From an uncultured Puniceicoccaceae bacterium (GTDB lineage Bacteria > Verrucomicrobiota > Verrucomicrobiia > Opitutales > Coraliomargaritaceae): a DNA stretch of 33,835 bases. The notes under the pieces were generated by a model. It did not search any database. It saw nothing but the letters and a program-made list of their open reading frames with translations, and had not been told where the DNA came from. A program made the position numbers and the translations under genes. The stretch is from assembly GCA_905479975.1 (NCBI GenBank), contig CAJQOS010000107.1:1-33835 (forward strand), given 5' to 3'. Positions 17,002-24,646 of the stretch are shown here, piece after piece; within the stretch, counting starts at the first letter, position 1; the number at the start of each line of letters is the position of its first letter.

Positions 17002-17685
17002 ATGTTGAATCGGTATTCAGTGGCTCAGAAAAGTGGTGCGGTCGGTTGTGTGCTGGGAGCGGCTTGGGTGTTTTTTCTGGGGGTGCTGCCAATCGTTCGG
17101 GCACTGTTGAAGGCGGGAGACTGGCTTGATGGGGTGCTGACTATTATAATGCCGTTTTTTTTGAGTGGGGTCGGTATCATCTTTATCGTGCTTGGGTTAC
17201 AATTGATGCGCTACGAGCCAACACGCGTTCGGATTAAACATCTCTTTGGCATGCTGTGTGGGGTTGGGACATTCTTCTGTGCGGTTTTGTTTATTTGGCC
17301 TCTGGAAGTGCTGGGCTATGAGTCGAGGGAAGGTCTGGAATTCTTTTTTGCTCTCTTTGCTGCGCTGCTGATCATGCTGCCGCTTTATGCCAAATTGTCG
17401 AAGTTTGTGATGAGTCGCTCGGGGATCGCCGCGGTTAAAGGGGAATTCGTCGGGCGTGGCTGCTATCAGATCTTCGCATTCCTGTTGTGGAGTATATTGG
17501 AAGCACTGATGCCATCTGATATTGATCGGTGGGAGGCTAATGGCTGGCTTTACTTCGCGATGGTATTTGGTCCAATCATCGTAACGTATTTAGTCTATCG
17601 GCTCGCCGTGAAGTATTGGGTGCGAGAAACGATCTACGAGGAGGTGGCTTTGGATCATCCGTCGAAGGCAGAGGCCGCGAGTTAG
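17002..17685 (+). CDS. Six-helix integral membrane protein of unknown function
   Basis: The 227-residue protein has six predicted membrane helices: residues about 14-33, 44-68, 81-104, 109-128, 153-170 and 181-205. A basic loop (MRYEPTRVRIKH) follows helix 2, and the tail is acidic and hydrophilic (YEEVALDHPSKAEAAS). No motif identifies a family. It starts 42 bp after the GAF gene on the same strand and may be co-transcribed. It ends just before a 90-bp repeat element. Confidence 0.7.
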   Translation: MLNRYSVAQKSGAVGCVLGAAWVFFLGVLPIVRALLKAGDWLDGVLTIIMPFFLSGVGIIFIVLGLQLMRYEPTRVRIKHLFGMLCGVGTFFCAVLFIWPLEVLGYESREGLEFFFALFAALLIMLPLYAKLSKFVMSRSGIAAVKGEFVGRGCYQIFAFLLWSILEALMPSDIDRWEANGWLYFAMVFGPIIVTYLVYRLAVKYWVRETIYEEVALDHPSKAEAAS

Positions 17686-17722
17686 GTCTGCTTGTTCGAG
17701 GGTTTGAGTCCTCGCTCAAACT

Positions 17723-17813
17723 GGGATCGGCTGTCTTTAGCTGCCGTTTTTTTATTCGTTTATCACTTTACGCTGTGACTTGTGCTCGGCGGCAGCTAAA
17801 GCAGCCGGTCCTT
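17723..17813. repeat. About 90-bp inverted-arm repeat element, third copy
   Basis: The left arm starts GGGATCGGCTGTCTTTAGCT, and the right arm ends GCGGCAGCTAAAGCAGCCGG followed by TCC. When reverse-complemented, the right arm matches the left at about 21 of 23 positions with one indel. The middle shares TTTATTCGTTTAT and TGTGCTCGGCGGC with the copy at 14092-14183. It lies between the membrane protein (+) and methyltransferase (-) stops, so it could also stop both transcripts. Confidence 0.8.
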
Positions 17814-17819
17814 GGTGCG

Positions 17820-18665
17820 TTACTTTGCCAGCCAACGCGACCATGTGCCGCTGGGCACGGGGAACACGTCTGCTTCGCCTGTTAGGAGCATTTCACCGTG
17901 TTCGGTTTTACCGCCGGGCAGTAATTGTTTCAGTAGGTTATCCAATACGATTGGCGTAAAGCCAGGCGTGTGACTGGTCAAATAGACGAAGCAGGGGCGA
18001 TCAGTGAGCACACCTTTGACGAGTTTGAGCGTTTCGAGGAGTGCGTGCTCGATCTTGTAGAGTTCGCCGCCTTTACCGCGTCCGAACGAGGGTGGGTCGA
18101 GTAGGATGCCGTCGTAGCGATTGCCGCGCTTAATTTCGCGGGTTAGGAATTTGTTAACGTCGTCCACAATCCAGCGGATCGGGTGCTGAGTGAGTCCGTT
18201 GAGCTCGGCGTTTTGACGTGCCCATTGCACCATGCCTTTGGAGGCATCGACGTGGCAGCAGTGTGCGCCGCCTTTGGCCCCTGCTAGAGTCGCACCACCT
18301 GAGTAGGCGAACAGGTTGAGGAATTTGAGCGGTTCTTTGCGCTTTGGGGCTTCGGCTGCGAGAGTCTTGGTGATCCAGCTCCACATGTCGCGCGTCTCGG
18401 GGAACACACCGAGATGGCCGAAGTCGGTGGTGGAGAGCTTCATGGTCACATCGTTGACGGAGACTTTCCAAGCATCGGGCAGTTTGTCGCGGTTGCTCCA
18501 CTCTAGTCCCTCTTTGCGAGTGAACGACGCGTCCGCTGACTTCCAGAGCTGCGGGTTGGCGGGGTTCCACACTGCCTGAGCGCAGGGGCGCTCGAGTGTG
18601 ATCTTGCCAAAGCGTTCGAGTTTTCGGCCATGGCCGCTGTCGAGGAGTGCGTATTCGTTTTTCAT
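17820..18665 (-). CDS. Class I SAM-dependent methyltransferase, RlmI/RlmL C-terminal type
   Basis: From the ATG at 18665 ([11 protein letters not shown]) the product is 281 residues. It has the Rossmann SAM site [19 protein letters not shown], the acidic strand [21 protein letters not shown], the [10 protein letters not shown] segment and the catalytic-face motif [14 protein letters not shown]. This arrangement is that of the rRNA cytosine or guanine methyltransferase group (COG1092), but the N-terminal PUA domain of RlmI is missing. The target is therefore unknown. An upstream frame to 18782 would translate the C/T-rich spacer and is rejected. Confidence 0.82.
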   Translation of the reverse strand: MKNEYALLDSGHGRKLERFGKITLERPCAQAVWNPANPQLWKSADASFTRKEGLEWSNRDKLPDAWKVSVNDVTMKLSTTDFGHLGVFPETRDMWSWITKTLAAEAPKRKEPLKFLNLFAYSGGATLAGAKGGAHCCHVDASKGMVQWARQNAELNGLTQHPIRWIVDDVNKFLTREIKRGNRYDGILLDPPSFGRGKGGELYKIEHALLETLKLVKGVLTDRPCFVYLTSHTPGFTPIVLDNLLKQLLPGGKTEHGEMLLTGEADVFPVPSGTWSRWLAK

Positions 18666-18957
18666 GAAGAAGAGTATGAATGTATAAAAGTGTGAAGGTG
18701 TAAAGGTGGGACGAAGCGCGAGTAGCGCAAAGATGGTCAGAGAGGTCTGCCGAGCTGGCCCCGGCTCGTGCGGGCGTAGCATCGCGAAGACCCAAGGGGT
18801 GATTGAACTGGGTGCCCTTTGGGCAAGTGAAGGAACAAAGTGGGAAGGCTAAAGGAGGGAGGAGTCTGAAGGTGGGAATGTCGGAAGGTAAGAAAGTAGA
18901 GGGTGTCAACTTTCCCACTTTCATACCTTCTGACTTTCTCACGGCGGCGAAGCCGCC
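18666..18957. repeat. Spacer with long purine/pyrimidine quasi-palindrome and small hairpins
   Basis: The spacer between tdk (-) and the methyltransferase (-) holds no gene. Purine words (18872-18905, starting GTGGGAATGTCGGAAGGT) face a pyrimidine arm (18907-18942), which in reverse complement starts GTGAGAAAGTCAGAAGGT. Further elements are the hairpins GGCGGC-gaa-GCCGCC (18943-18957), directly after the tdk stop on the minus strand, and TGCCC-ttt-GGGCA near 18820. The 40 bp before the methyltransferase start are again C/T-rich on the sense strand. Confidence 0.6.
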
Positions 18958-19533
18958 TTAAGCCATCGCCTCGCGGAAGTGCTTGCGGCACATGGCGACG
19001 TAGCGTTCGTTGCCGCCGATTTCGACTTGGGCGCCTTCTTTGATGGCTTTACCGTTGGCGTTGGTGCGTAGGTTCATGGTGGCCTTGCGGCCGCAGTGAC
19101 AAATGGTTTTGAGCTCGATGAGGTTGTCTGCCCAGCCCAGCAGGGCGGCGCTTCCTGGGAAGAGGTTGCCTTGGAAGTCTGTTCGTAGGCCGTAGCACAG
19201 AACGGGAATGCCGAGATCGTCGGTGACTTGGCTCAGTTGCTCAATTTGCGGACGGGTGAGGAATTGAGCCTCGTCGATGAGCACGCAGGCGATGGGGGGA
19301 GCGGTTTGTGTCGATTTGACGAGTGCGTGTAAGTCGGCGTCGGCGTTGAAGGTCTGGGCATCGGCATCGAGCCCAATGCGGGAGGCGATCTTGCCGATGC
19401 CTGCGCGTTGGTCGATCTCTGGGGTTAAGAGCAGGGTGTTCATGCCGCGCTCTTTATAGTTATGGCTGGATTGCAGGAGCACGGTGCTTTTGCCGGCGTT
19501 CATCGCGGAGTAGTAGAAGTAGAGTTTGGCCAT
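18958..19533 (-). CDS. tdk: Thymidine kinase
   Basis: The 191-residue type II thymidine kinase has the P-loop [10 protein letters not shown] (residues 8-17), the Walker B-like VLIDEAQFL, the lasso and base-binding region [16 protein letters not shown], and a zinc site in which CHCG and the C-terminal CRKHF provide Cys ligands. The TK family segment [11 protein letters not shown] is near the end. It phosphorylates thymidine in the salvage pathway. The start at 19533 ([12 protein letters not shown]) is standard. Its leader is C/T-rich on the sense strand with no Shine-Dalgarno. Confidence 0.95.
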   Translation of the reverse strand: MAKLYFYYSAMNAGKSTVLLQSSHNYKERGMNTLLLTPEIDQRAGIGKIASRIGLDADAQTFNADADLHALVKSTQTAPPIACVLIDEAQFLTRPQIEQLSQVTDDLGIPVLCYGLRTDFQGNLFPGSAALLGWADNLIELKTICHCGRKATMNLRTNANGKAIKEGAQVEIGGNERYVAMCRKHFREAMA

Positions 19534-19674
19534 CTTGAAGAAGTGGGAAGGTCGGAAGGTCGGAAGGTCAGAAAGTTTGAAAGTGAGGGTGATTTGAATA
19601 AGGGGACGTGGGAAAGTCTATCGACATTCATACTTTTTACTTTCGCACTTTCATACTCAAGCGCGAAGCGCTTG
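19534..19674. repeat. Quasi-palindromic spacer upstream of tdk, with a perfect 7-bp hairpin
   Basis: Tandem purine words (GGTCGGAAGGTCGGAAGGTC, 19550-19569) and GAAAGTTTGAAAGTG are followed by pyrimidine words (CTTTTTACTTTCGCACTTTC, 19633-19652). A perfect hairpin CAAGCGC-gaa-GCGCTTG occupies 19658-19674. The arrangement mirrors that of the 18666-18957 spacer. Confidence 0.6.
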
Positions 19675-19714
19675 TTGGCTTGCGGTTCTTTGTTCGGGGT
19701 CTAGCGTTTGATGC

Positions 19715-20224
19715 ATGGAAACCGTATTAGTTTTGACGATTAGCGGCAAAGACCGCGCTGGATTAGTAGAGCAGCTGGCGGACGTAGTGACGACGCATGG
19801 CGGAAACTGGGAGCATTGCCGAATGGCGCATTTGGCGGGGCGTTTTGTCGGTCTGCTGGAGGTGAGTGTCTCTGCTGAGAATCAGCAAGAGCTGGAAGCG
19901 GCTTTACGGACGATCGAAGCTTTGGATGTAATGATCGCAGTGGGCGAACTCGTCGAGCCAGAGGTGCAGGGGCACTTTGATCTGGAAGTGGTCGGCAGCG
20001 ACCATCAGGGGATTGTGCGCGATGTCTTTAAGGCCTTGGCTGCTGCGGGTGTGAACGTCGAAGAGTTGAGCACTAAGACGACGAATGCGCCGGAGTCCGG
20101 TCGCTTGTTGTTTGAGGCGCGCGCGCGTTTGGCGAGCGGTCCTGATGTGACGCGCGAGGTAATTCAGGAAAATCTGGAAGCGATCGCCCAAGATCTGATG
20201 GTGGATGTCCGCTGGTTGGATTAG
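19715..20224 (+). CDS. Double ACT domain protein, GcvR-like
   Basis: The 169-residue protein has two ACT domains: residues 1-80 ([42 protein letters not shown]) and 85-169 ([33 protein letters not shown], with LLFEARARL). This is the layout of GcvR, which in E. coli binds and inhibits the activator GcvA of the glycine cleavage genes. No gcvA or gcv gene is in view, so the partner and ligand are unknown; it may instead be a general amino acid sensor. It is monocistronic and convergent with the sensor kinase gene. Confidence 0.85.
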   Translation: METVLVLTISGKDRAGLVEQLADVVTTHGGNWEHCRMAHLAGRFVGLLEVSVSAENQQELEAALRTIEALDVMIAVGELVEPEVQGHFDLEVVGSDHQGIVRDVFKALAAAGVNVEELSTKTTNAPESGRLLFEARARLASGPDVTREVIQENLEAIAQDLMVDVRWLD

Positions 20225-20258
20225 TTTGTGCGCCGAGAAAGTGTGGAGGGTAATGGCT

Positions 20259-20314
20259 GTCACGCAATCATGTGACTTCGACTCGTAGGAACCAACCGTT
20301 TTTTAGGCGGTTGG
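20259..20314. terminator. Hairpins between convergent gcvR-like and kinase genes
   Basis: GTCAC...GTGAC (20259-20276) and CCAACCG...CGGTTGG (20292-20314) can each form short stems. The second spans the kinase stop codon. Neither has a strong U-tract, so termination is only suggested by position. Confidence 0.35.
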
Positions 20315-21679
20315 ATGGAGCGGGATATGCGCTAGGATTGTGGTGCCTGCTCCGGGGGCGGATAGGATCTTGAAATGCCCGCCGATCAGCTCGACTCGAT
20401 CCCTCATCGCGAGTAGCCCGAGGCTCTCATTTTCGTGTGCGAGTATGTGGTCTAACACTTCAAAAGATTTGCCGTCGTCTATGATCTTTAGGCGCAGGGC
20501 ATTGGCTTCTTGGCTTATCTCGACATCTACTTTGCTGGCTTGAGCGTGGCGAGTTACGTTGGCGAGCGCTTCCTGAGTGACTCTAAAGATCGTCGTGCGG
20601 TAGGATTTATCCAACTGCTCGACTTCAGCAAAGGCGCTCAGATGTGCCTGGATGCCTGTCTGTTCGGTGAGATTTTCGATCAGGGCGCGTAGGGCAGGAA
20701 TGAGTGGGAGTTCATCGAACTCTGTGAGTCGTAATTTGTTGGCGAACTGATGCATCACCTGAATCGATTGTTCGAGCGATATGTGTGTCTCAGAGATCGT
20801 GGCCGCTAAATTCGGGGCATCGAGGGCCCCCTTTTTTTGTAAGTGGCTCTGGGCGTGATGGAGACCAGTCAACGCTTCGGAAATGATATCATGCATGTCT
20901 TTGCCGAGTTGTTGACGCTCATCTTCCTGTGAGGACAACATTTTATGTGAGATCCGTTGCAACTGGGCACGCATGTCTCGTGATTCATTGAGCAACTCGA
21001 CTAGGTGCAGCTCCCCCTTGCGGAGCTCTTTCTCTAGCGTTTTTCGATCGTGGATTTCCGCCTGCAGTGCCTCGTTCGTCGCGGTGGCAATTTGCAATTT
21101 TTTTCGAGATTCTTGTGCGTGCTTTAGTTCGGTGATGTCGGCAATTACGATTTGGCAGATTTTTTTCGAATCGCCTCGGCAGGCGGCAGGCGTGGCATAC
21201 ACGTTCACATCGCAGCTGCCTCCGTTTGGCTGTAGCAGTTTCGCCTCATACGCGTGTTCTCCGTTTTCGGAAAACACGTGCTTTAGGAATTCGAGAAAGC
21301 CCAATCTGCAGTCTGGGGTGAAAAAACGCGGCAAGTTGTGATCGATGAGCTTATCTCGATCATCGCCGAGTAAGGTGGCTGCCGTCAGATTCAGATTGGT
21401 AATGGTGCAAGTTTCATCAATTGAAACATAGCCGACCGGGGCGAAGTCATATAAGTCGCTGTATTTGCTGAGGAGGTGTTCGATCGTTTCTCTGGAGTGA
21501 TACAGTTCCTCGTTCTGCATCTCCAATTCGACCTGATGCACCTGCAATTCGTGCAAGAGGCGCTGAGTGTCGGTTTCAGTTTCTATTGTGGCTTTTGTTG
21601 GAGCCTTTTTTGTTGCTAGGTGCTTTTCAGCAGCGTGGCGCAGTTTGGTATCGGCAGATTTTTTAGCTGTGGCCTTCAT
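20303..21679 (-). CDS. PAS sensor histidine kinase (HisKA_3/NarX-type)
   Basis: The 458-residue soluble kinase starts with a Lys/Ala/Thr-rich tail (1-40) and a short coiled coil (LLHELQVHQVELEMQNEELY). A PAS domain follows (about 70-190, YDFAPVGYVSIDETCTI...). After a coiled coil (190-240) comes the dimerisation/phosphoacceptor helix EDERQQLGKDMHDIISEALTGL with the conserved His, and then an HATPase domain with the N-box ALANVTRHAQAS and G-box ESLGLLAMRDRVELIGGHFK. No membrane segment is seen, so it senses cytoplasmic signals. It lies 56 bp after the CheB/CheR fusion gene, so the two are probably one operon. No response regulator is in the window. Confidence 0.9.
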   Translation of the reverse strand: MKATAKKSADTKLRHAAEKHLATKKAPTKATIETETDTQRLLHELQVHQVELEMQNEELYHSRETIEHLLSKYSDLYDFAPVGYVSIDETCTITNLNLTAATLLGDDRDKLIDHNLPRFFTPDCRLGFLEFLKHVFSENGEHAYEAKLLQPNGGSCDVNVYATPAACRGDSKKICQIVIADITELKHAQESRKKLQIATATNEALQAEIHDRKTLEKELRKGELHLVELLNESRDMRAQLQRISHKMLSSQEDERQQLGKDMHDIISEALTGLHHAQSHLQKKGALDAPNLAATISETHISLEQSIQVMHQFANKLRLTEFDELPLIPALRALIENLTEQTGIQAHLSAFAEVEQLDKSYRTTIFRVTQEALANVTRHAQASKVDVEISQEANALRLKIIDDGKSFEVLDHILAHENESLGLLAMRDRVELIGGHFKILSAPGAGTTILAHIPLHPTA

Positions 21680-21735
21680 GGGGTATGAGTGATTGAGGTG
21701 ATCGGATACGGAATTTGAGTCAAAGGGATGGACGG

Positions 21736-24390
21736 TTATTCGGGTGGGGGCGCTTTTTTCGGGGTTGTGGCGATGTATTTTTTCAGCTCGTCACTCTGCT
21801 TGCGTAGCTTTGCCTCGAGTGTCTTCGCGATCGTGATATCTGTGAAGGTGATGACGACGCCGTCGATTCTGTCGTCGACCGTGCGGTAAGGGATGATGCG
21901 CAGGTTGAACCAGTGCAGGTTGTCAGCGACCAATTCTTTCTCCGTCGAGACCAGCGTGCGGATGACTTCCTGCACGTCCTCGGTAAGCTCGGGGTAGTTC
22001 AGGCTCGATGCCAGATCGGTGATGGGGCGACCGATATCACTCGGTATGAGTTTGATGATATGTGTGGTCTGTGGGGTAAACCGTCGGACGTTGAGGCTTT
22101 TATCCAAAAAGAGCATGGCGATGTCCGTGCTGTTGAGGAGGTTTTTCATGTCGCTACTGGTGCGTGAAAGCTCGTCCAGCTTGGTCTGTAGTTCCGCATT
22201 GAGTGTCTGTAATTCTTCGTTGAGCGATTGCATCTCCTCCTTCGAGGTGGTGAGCTCCTCGTTGGTGGATTGTAGCTCCTCATTGGTGGATTGCAGTTCC
22301 TCATTGGCAGAGCGGTATTCCTCTTTGAGTGTCTGCATCGCTTCGTTATTGGCCTGTGCTTCAGACCTGACTTGTAGTAACTCTTGCTCTAAGTCTGTTA
22401 GTCGAGCGCTGGGGCTGCCGACTGGTGGGGCCTTCTTCGCTTTGCCGAGAACTGGTGCCGGCACCTCCTTGAACACGACCATCATTAAGCCCTTCAGTTG
22501 CTTCGGTTCGTGTAATTGTTGAACGGAGATGTCTGCAAAATGCTCGTTTGCGCCGGTCTCGATTCTGACTCTGTTGAGAGTGATGCATTCTTTTTGACGG
22601 AGTGCTTTATGGAATGCGGCGGACAGTTCATAGCGGATGCCTTCTCTGGCCATCGCGAAGAGGTTCCAGTTCGCTTTGCCGGCGGCCGGTTCCAAATATT
22701 TACCAGTGTGACCGCTGATATATAAGATGTCGCCCTGATCGTTAACGAGCGCCGATGGCGGGGCGTATTGCTTGAGGATCAAATGATCCGCCACTGAATG
22801 AAGGCTGGTTGGTGCTTTTTGCGCCGAATGCACATGTTTCTCGATCATCGGAGTGTTGCTAAAGGATGACGGGAAATCGACTGACAGCAGAGCCGCTTGG
22901 CTGGTTTCAGAGCGCTGATAGAGACGCGTTTTACTATTTAACGTGCTGAACAGATTGTTGTAACTGCCGATGGTTTCAGAGTTTCCGAGGAGTAATATGC
23001 CGTTAGGCTTTAGGCTGTAGTGAAAGAGTGGGATCAATTTCTTCTGCACCTTTGCGGATAGATAGATCAGCAGATTTCGGCAGAACAGTAGGTCCAGCTT
23101 GGTAAAGGGCGCGTCCATGGTGATGTTTTGCGGCGCGAAAATGACCATCTCACGGATCTCTTTGCAGATGCGGTAGCCGTTGTCTTGCTTGATGAAAAAT
23201 CGCTTGAGGCGTTCGTCCGAAACATCGACCGCAATGTTGCTCGGGAAGAAGCCCAAGCGCGCTCGATCAATTGCATCCTTATCCAGATCGGTGGCAAATA
23301 TTTGCAGGGTGACATTGTGGATCTTGGCCTGCTCCAGCGCCTCCTTGAATACGATGGCGAGCGAATAGGCTTCTTCGCCACTGGAACAGCCGGCGACCCA
23401 AGCGCGTAGCACTCGTCTGGGGACGCATGCCTTAAGTAGCGCGGGGATCGTTTCTGTGCGTAACTGCTCCCAGACTGGCGCGTCGCGAAAGAAGTTAGTG
23501 ACCCCAATCAGTAGTTCCTTGAAGAGCAGTTCCAGTTCCTGCGGATTTTCCTGCAAGTAGCGGACGTAGGTCGACATTTGAGCGATTTGGTGGATGCCCA
23601 TGCGGCGCTCGATTCTGCGAAAGAGGGTATTCTGTTTGTAGAGGGAAAAGTCGTGCCCAGTCTGCGTGCGCAGGAGGATGATCGTTTTCTCCAATGCGCT
23701 GAGCGCGTTGTCTGCGAGCGGTGCTGGCTTGTGTGGTATGAGCGGGGTGCGCTTCAGGTAAGCCATGATCTTCTTTGGCAGTTCTTCCACCGGTGCCACG
23801 ATATCCGCCAGCCCGGCATCGATGGCGCTACGCGGCATCCCGTCGAATTTGGCGCTCGTCGGCTCCTGCACCAGGACCAGGCCCGCCTTCTCTTTGATGG
23901 CGCGTAGGCCAAGGCTGCCGTCCGACCCCATCCCTGACAGGATGACGCCAATACTCTTTTCCATTTGGTCCTGCGCGAGGGAACGGAAGAAAAAATCGAT
24001 GGGCAGGCGCAGCCCCCGTTTCTTGGTGGGATCGAGTAAGTGCAGCACGCCGTGCAAGATGGACATGTCCTTGTTGGGCGGGATGACATAGACGCAATCC
24101 GGTAGCACCTGGGTGCGATCCTTGACCTGTATGACTTTCATTTCGGTCGCGCGTTGCAGCAGCTCCGGCATCATCCCTTTGTGCGTCGGATCCAGATGTT
24201 GGATGATCACGAATGTCATGCCGCTGCTCGTCGGCACGGCGTTGAGGAATTGCTCCAACGCTTCCAGCCCCCCTGCGGAGGCACCAATGGCTACAATCTG
24301 CAGGGCGGATTTTACGGGCGGTTCCGCTGTTACCTTAGAAGTTGCTGTTTTAGTCGACTTAGCAGCTCGTGGCTGTGGCTTTTTCGTCAT
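21736..24390 (-). CDS. CheB/CheR fusion protein with coiled coil and PAS domain
   Basis: The 884-residue protein from the ATG at 24390 (MTKKPQPRAAKST) has a CheB methylesterase domain (30-215) with the catalytic Ser in GASAGG (S38), His in IIQHLDP (H65) and Asp in SGMGSDGSLG. A CheR methyltransferase domain (about 240-500) follows, with the SAM motif VAGCSSGEEAYSLAI and LLFCRNLLIYL. A PAS-like region, a long repetitive coiled coil (ANEELQSTNEELQSTNEEL, about 670-740) and a final PAS domain complete it. It lacks the REC domain of classical CheB, so its esterase is not under ordinary phosphorylation control. No chemoreceptor or CheA gene is nearby, so a non-chemotaxis role is plausible. An upstream frame to 24501 is rejected as a start. 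Confidence 0.92.
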   Translation of the reverse strand: MTKKPQPRAAKSTKTATSKVTAEPPVKSALQIVAIGASAGGLEALEQFLNAVPTSSGMTFVIIQHLDPTHKGMMPELLQRATEMKVIQVKDRTQVLPDCVYVIPPNKDMSILHGVLHLLDPTKKRGLRLPIDFFFRSLAQDQMEKSIGVILSGMGSDGSLGLRAIKEKAGLVLVQEPTSAKFDGMPRSAIDAGLADIVAPVEELPKKIMAYLKRTPLIPHKPAPLADNALSALEKTIILLRTQTGHDFSLYKQNTLFRRIERRMGIHQIAQMSTYVRYLQENPQELELLFKELLIGVTNFFRDAPVWEQLRTETIPALLKACVPRRVLRAWVAGCSSGEEAYSLAIVFKEALEQAKIHNVTLQIFATDLDKDAIDRARLGFFPSNIAVDVSDERLKRFFIKQDNGYRICKEIREMVIFAPQNITMDAPFTKLDLLFCRNLLIYLSAKVQKKLIPLFHYSLKPNGILLLGNSETIGSYNNLFSTLNSKTRLYQRSETSQAALLSVDFPSSFSNTPMIEKHVHSAQKAPTSLHSVADHLILKQYAPPSALVNDQGDILYISGHTGKYLEPAAGKANWNLFAMAREGIRYELSAAFHKALRQKECITLNRVRIETGANEHFADISVQQLHEPKQLKGLMMVVFKEVPAPVLGKAKKAPPVGSPSARLTDLEQELLQVRSEAQANNEAMQTLKEEYRSANEELQSTNEELQSTNEELTTSKEEMQSLNEELQTLNAELQTKLDELSRTSSDMKNLLNSTDIAMLFLDKSLNVRRFTPQTTHIIKLIPSDIGRPITDLASSLNYPELTEDVQEVIRTLVSTEKELVADNLHWFNLRIIPYRTVDDRIDGVVITFTDITIAKTLEAKLRKQSDELKKYIATTPKKAPPPE

Positions 24391-24646
24391 GATACATTTT
24401 GAGAGTAAATAGTGTAGCTTAAACCGGTAATTAAACCAGCAAGTTATAACCTTTTTTGACGTATATTGCCCTCTGTGGCCGCACCGGCAGGATTCGAGCA
24501 AAAAAAGAGCGCGGCTGTTAGGCCGCGCTCTTTGTTTTTTTGAATGGTTTAAATGAAGACAGGCAGGACGGAGGTCTTCCGAAGATGGCGTCGCGTAAAA
24601 GACTACGTCTCACGCGATTGCAGCAATGCCTGTGTCACTTCACTGA
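24391..24646. other. Spacer between the signalling pair and the OFA transporter
   Basis: No gene. It holds the terminator at 24501-24541, two further hairpins (24555-24579 with GAAGAC/GTCTTC, and 24591-24617 with TCGCGT-AAA-AGAC facing GTCT-C-ACGCGA) in the 3' region of the transporter transcript, and a tRNA 3'-end-like 23-mer at 24476-24498. Confidence 0.6.
24501..24541 (-). terminator. Strong intrinsic terminator of the pfl/OFA gene cluster
   Basis: A 12-bp perfect stem, AAAGAGCGCGGC (24504-24515) with GCCGCGCTCTTT (24522-24533), and a 6-nt loop are flanked by A and T runs on both sides. Read on the minus strand, it ends in a U-tract after the transporter gene. The plus-strand T-run would allow bidirectional action. 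Confidence 0.9.

Noticed and set aside
17723-17813. Simple intrinsic terminator instead of a mobile repeat
   Set aside because: The same 90-bp organisation recurs at 14092-14183 with shared non-stem sequence, which a terminator would not explain, although it may also terminate.
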